NCBI RefSeq assembly: GCF_000427825.1
Contig: NZ_ATYT01000020.1
Span: 1-43,463 of the forward strand
DNA: 43,463 nt
Reading direction: 5' to 3'
Source of the DNA: Thermocrispum municipale DSM 44069
Lineage (GTDB): Bacteria > Actinomycetota > Actinomycetes > Mycobacteriales > Pseudonocardiaceae
Every line of letters begins with the position of its first letter. Positions within the stretch are counted from its first letter, which is position 1. Shown here one piece after another: positions 40,928-43,463 of this stretch. The notes beneath the pieces were generated by a model that had not been told where the DNA came from, did no database searches, and worked only from the letters and a program-made list of their open reading frames with translations. The position numbers and the translations under genes were made by a program.

Positions 40928-43370
40928 GTGACCCGGTTGGCCAAGCCCGCCGAGGGCTCCGGTTTCGTCCGCACGCCGACGCCCTATCCACAGCTTCCTG
41001 CGGCCGAGCGGCACATGGCGGACCACCTCGTGGCGCGACGCCTGCTGGTGCACGACCGCGCACCCGACGGCACCCACGTGGTCGAGTTCGCGCACCAGGC
41101 ACTGATCGACCACTGGCCCAGGCTGCGCGAATGGCTGGCCGCAGACCGCGAGTTCCTGGTCTGGCTGCACGAAACCGAACGGCAAGCCTCGGACTGGCAC
41201 CGATCGGGCCGGGACAGCGGTGAGTTGCTCCGCGGTCGTGCGCTGTCGCACGCCCAGCAGTGGGTGGCGGACCGCGAAGAATCGGTGCCGCCGTTGGTGC
41301 GCGAGTTCGTGGCGGCGGGCGCGGCACGCAACCGCCGTGACCGTCGCATCCGGCGGGGCGTGGTGGCGGCACTGTCCGTCGTGGTCATCGCCGCGGTGAT
41401 GTTCGGGATCCTGGCGAGGTATCAGGCCGCGGTGTCGGAAGCCGAGCGCGCCAGTGCCGCCTCCCACTCGCTGTCGGCGTTGTCGCTCAGCTCGCTGGAC
41501 TCCGACCCCGCGTGGGCGATCATGCTGGCGTTGGCCGCGCACCGGTCCGAACCCGGCCAGCACACCGAATCCGCGCTGTTGCAGTCGTACTTCGTGTATC
41601 GGGGCGCCACCACGGTGTTGTCCGGCGCGTCCGGATCGATCGAGGACGTCGACGCCAGCGCCGACGGTCGTGTCATCGCGGCGCGCAGCAACGGCGGCGT
41701 GGTCACGGTATGGCTGCGTAGCCCGGACAAAGCGCCCCGAGTGCGACACGTGCTCGGCACGCAGACGTATGACATCGACGTTGCCGAAGACGGAAGCGGC
41801 ATCCTGCTGATCGAGAAGGACAAGACCTCTTTCTACGACATCGCCCTCGGCCGTAAAACGTGGTCTGTCCCCGTCGGTGGGGACCAGGTCCGTGCGCGGA
41901 TCAACGGTGCGGACGTCGCCGTGCAATCCGCAGACGGCGAGCAGGGCTCGATCCAACTGTGGCGGGTGGACGGTGGCAAACCGCGGTTGGTCGGGGAGCG
42001 GAAGGCAGCCGGAACGGTAGTGGTCGAAGGCTTCACCTCATGGAGTGGAGTCGTGTTGATGGACCGCGACCGCGGTGCCCGGTCGCTGACGGTGTGGGAT
42101 GCCGAGTCCGGAAAAGTCCGCCGGATCGGCCGCGAGTTGCCGGCGGACGCAACCCTGGTCGGGATCCGTGAACGTGCAGGCGGCGGGTCAGTCTCGAAAG
42201 ACCACGTCGTGACGTGCACGAACGATGCGGCACTAGCCGGCAGCACCCTGGCCAGGGTCTCGCTGCGCGATGGGTCGGTCGCCCGCACAGTCGACGCTCC
42301 GGCCAACTGCGTCGGCGCCACGGCCCACGGAGGTTCGGTCGTGGTGATCTCCGATGGCTGGCTCGCCGTCGACCTCGACTCGGGCACGACGATTCCACTC
42401 GGAGGGCCGCACGAGATGAGGGAGGCGTCGGTGCTGGGGGTGTTGATCAACGACGGGGGCGGCAACTCCTTGGTGCGCTACGACCTCCAGAAGATCGTCG
42501 TCCAGCCGGTGCCGTCCACTCCCGGAACCTCCGGTGCACAGGTCCTCGACGGGGGCAGAGGGATCCTGACGCCGAACGGCAAGCACCTGATCACCATCGG
42601 CTACCCACGCTCGGCGGAGCCGGGGACCGACATGCCGGTGATGGTGACCGACACCCGTGACGATCGGGTGGTGGCGACCGCTCCGGTCGGCATGGACGTC
42701 GGCAACGAGCCGGTCGATCTGAAGTACACCATCAGCCAGGACGGAACCCTGCTGGCCGTCGCGTACCAAGACGACGTGGTCGTTCGGCGCCTGCCCGATC
42801 TGAAACACCTGGCGACTTTCCGTCGCGAACCACCGAAGGAGGAGAAGTACCTCGAGCCACCCCGCTTCGTGGGTGACCGGCTGATGATCGCGCACGGTGC
42901 TCGGGTCACGTGGTGGGATCCGCGGACCGGCAAGCGAGTGGCGTCGCTCGACCTGACTCAGCACGGAGTTCCCGACGACGAGGCCGATCTCGTGCGGATC
43001 ATGCCGCATGCCCGGGCCGACCGGCTGGCCGTCATGCGTCCGGACGTCGACGAGATCAGGATCGTCGACCGAGCCGGCCGCACCGTGGATGCGGTGGCCA
43101 CGGCCGGTCCGCCGGAGTGGGTCACCTTCGACCGCTCCGGCACCTACGCCGCCATCCTGATCAAGGGCGAGGGCGTGGTGGTGCTGGACTTGCACCGCAA
43201 GAAGCGCGTGCTCGGGCCGATCCTCGTCCAGAAGACGTTGGCGGGAAACCTCCCGCTGATCCGCTTCCTCGACGAGCCCGGACGCCTCGTCGTGGCCTCC
43301 GGTCCCTCGCTGAGCTACTACCGAGTGGGCTCTGAGCGTCCGGAGCGCGTGCTCGAAGTCGGTGTCCAGG
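40928..43370 (+). pseudogene. nSTAND-type protein: C-terminal part only, cut at 3' end by IS30-like element
   Basis: A long plus-strand frame, open to the end of the window. It begins in what looks like the end of an nSTAND NTPase module (VEFAHQALIDHWPRLREWLA from about 41083), then ARNRRDRRIRRG, a membrane helix (VVAALSVVVIAAVMFGILA), a helical 'ASHSLSALSLSSLDSDPAWA' segment, and a large beta-propeller-like region to the end. The P-loop half is missing, and no start with a ribosome binding site is seen (GTG 40928 or ATG 41015 are possible). At about 43370 the frame runs into the IS30-like terminal repeat, so the original C-terminus is lost. Possibly a non-functional remnant. Confidence 0.72.
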
Positions 43371-43397
43371 GCGGGTTCAACCGGTCCATGCAACACC
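43370..43397. repeat. Right terminal inverted repeat of an IS30-like element
   Basis: GCGGGTTCAACCGGTCCATG followed by CAACACC (43371-43397) is the inverted partner of the repeat at 67-93 (22 of 27 identical). It lies three bases outside the transposase stop codon. Similarity to the left end extends outward to about 43361. Confidence 0.75.
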
Positions 43398-43400
43398 GGG

Positions 43401-43463
43401 CTATTGGAGCGACTGTAGCTGCTCGGCGAACACCTCGGCTGGTGTCTTCCACCCGAGGACTTT
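43401..43463 (-). CDS. IS30-family transposase, C-terminal fragment (runs off right edge)
   Basis: The minus-strand frame enters at the window edge and ends at TAG 43403-43401. Its last 20 residues are KVLGWKTPAEVFAEQLQSLQ, which match the usual IS30-family transposase ending (K-x-L-x-W-x-T-P-A-E-x-F). The adjacent terminal repeat agrees. Orientation is the same as the fragment at the left edge. Confidence 0.82.
   Translation of the reverse strand, partial: KVLGWKTPAEVFAEQLQSLQ

Noticed and set aside
40847-41956. 369-residue minus-strand frame over the nSTAND-type region
   Set aside because: Only its last 27 or so residues, outside the nSTAND coding part, look genuine; the rest is antisense to a clear plus-strand protein.
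1-43463. CRISPR arrays or tandem repeat arrays
   Set aside because: No regularly spaced direct repeats were seen; the only dispersed repeats are the IS30-like ends and the DosR-like boxes.

Overview
The window is high-GC DNA (codons ending in G/C, many GTG starts, frequent ATGA/GTGA stop-start overlaps) and looks like an actinomycete chromosome, probably Pseudonocardiales. That placement rests on gene content (acg-type nitroreductase, Rv1738-like DUF1876, tandem universal stress proteins, a Ddn-like protein), not on a marker gene. Both ends lie inside an IS30-like insertion sequence. The left end holds the 5' tip of a transposase gene and its terminal repeat; the right end holds the 3' tip and the other terminal repeat. 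The same repeat anchor sits exactly 66 bases from each end, so the window is probably a draft contig bounded by copies of a multicopy element.

Region 1 (0.1-4.5 kb): a small winged-helix-like protein, an IclR regulator, and divergently an operon with a rare fusion (NAD-binding beta-hydroxyacid dehydrogenase/DUF1932 joined to an RraA-type aldolase domain), a DctM-like permease and a two-helix membrane protein. This looks like uptake and cleavage of a hydroxy- or oxo-acid. A tRNA-Ile2(CAU) and a TetR/YqeB-like pair with a perfect 26-base palindromic operator follow.

Region 2 (6.6-24.2 kb): a catabolic island for a cyclic amide or hydantoin-like compound. It has an MFS importer, a hydantoin/Asp-Glu racemase, a PucR regulator, a full HyuA/HyuB pair, an M19 dipeptidase, an NTF2-like protein, an ornithine cyclodeaminase-like reductase and an MHS transporter. 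Two copies of a 'short HyuA + DUF917' module are present: one intact on the minus strand, one on the plus strand whose HyuA has lost its ATP-binding motifs. A 40-residue membrane microprotein faces the MHS transporter.

Region 3 (24.4-38.9 kb): a stress/dormancy island very like the DosR (DevR) regulon of Mycobacterium tuberculosis in gene types: DUF4342, DUF1876 (Rv1738-like), Hsp20, two acg-type nitroreductases, two tandem USP proteins, three CBS-BON proteins, a flavodoxin, a Ddn-like protein, a DUF4389 membrane protein and an MgtE-like transporter. Eleven copies of a 14-base element close to RGGACYTTCGGCCC sit in its intergenic promoter regions, often in pairs, which implies one shared regulator encoded elsewhere. 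A MarR/DHA2-efflux pair is embedded in it.

Region 4 (38.9-43.5 kb): a minus-strand operon (NIPSNAP, CoxG-like, crotonase) whose upstream gene survives only as a short 3' remnant. The remnant abuts a plus-strand nSTAND-type protein gene lacking its NTPase half; that gene is cut at its other end by the IS30-like element.
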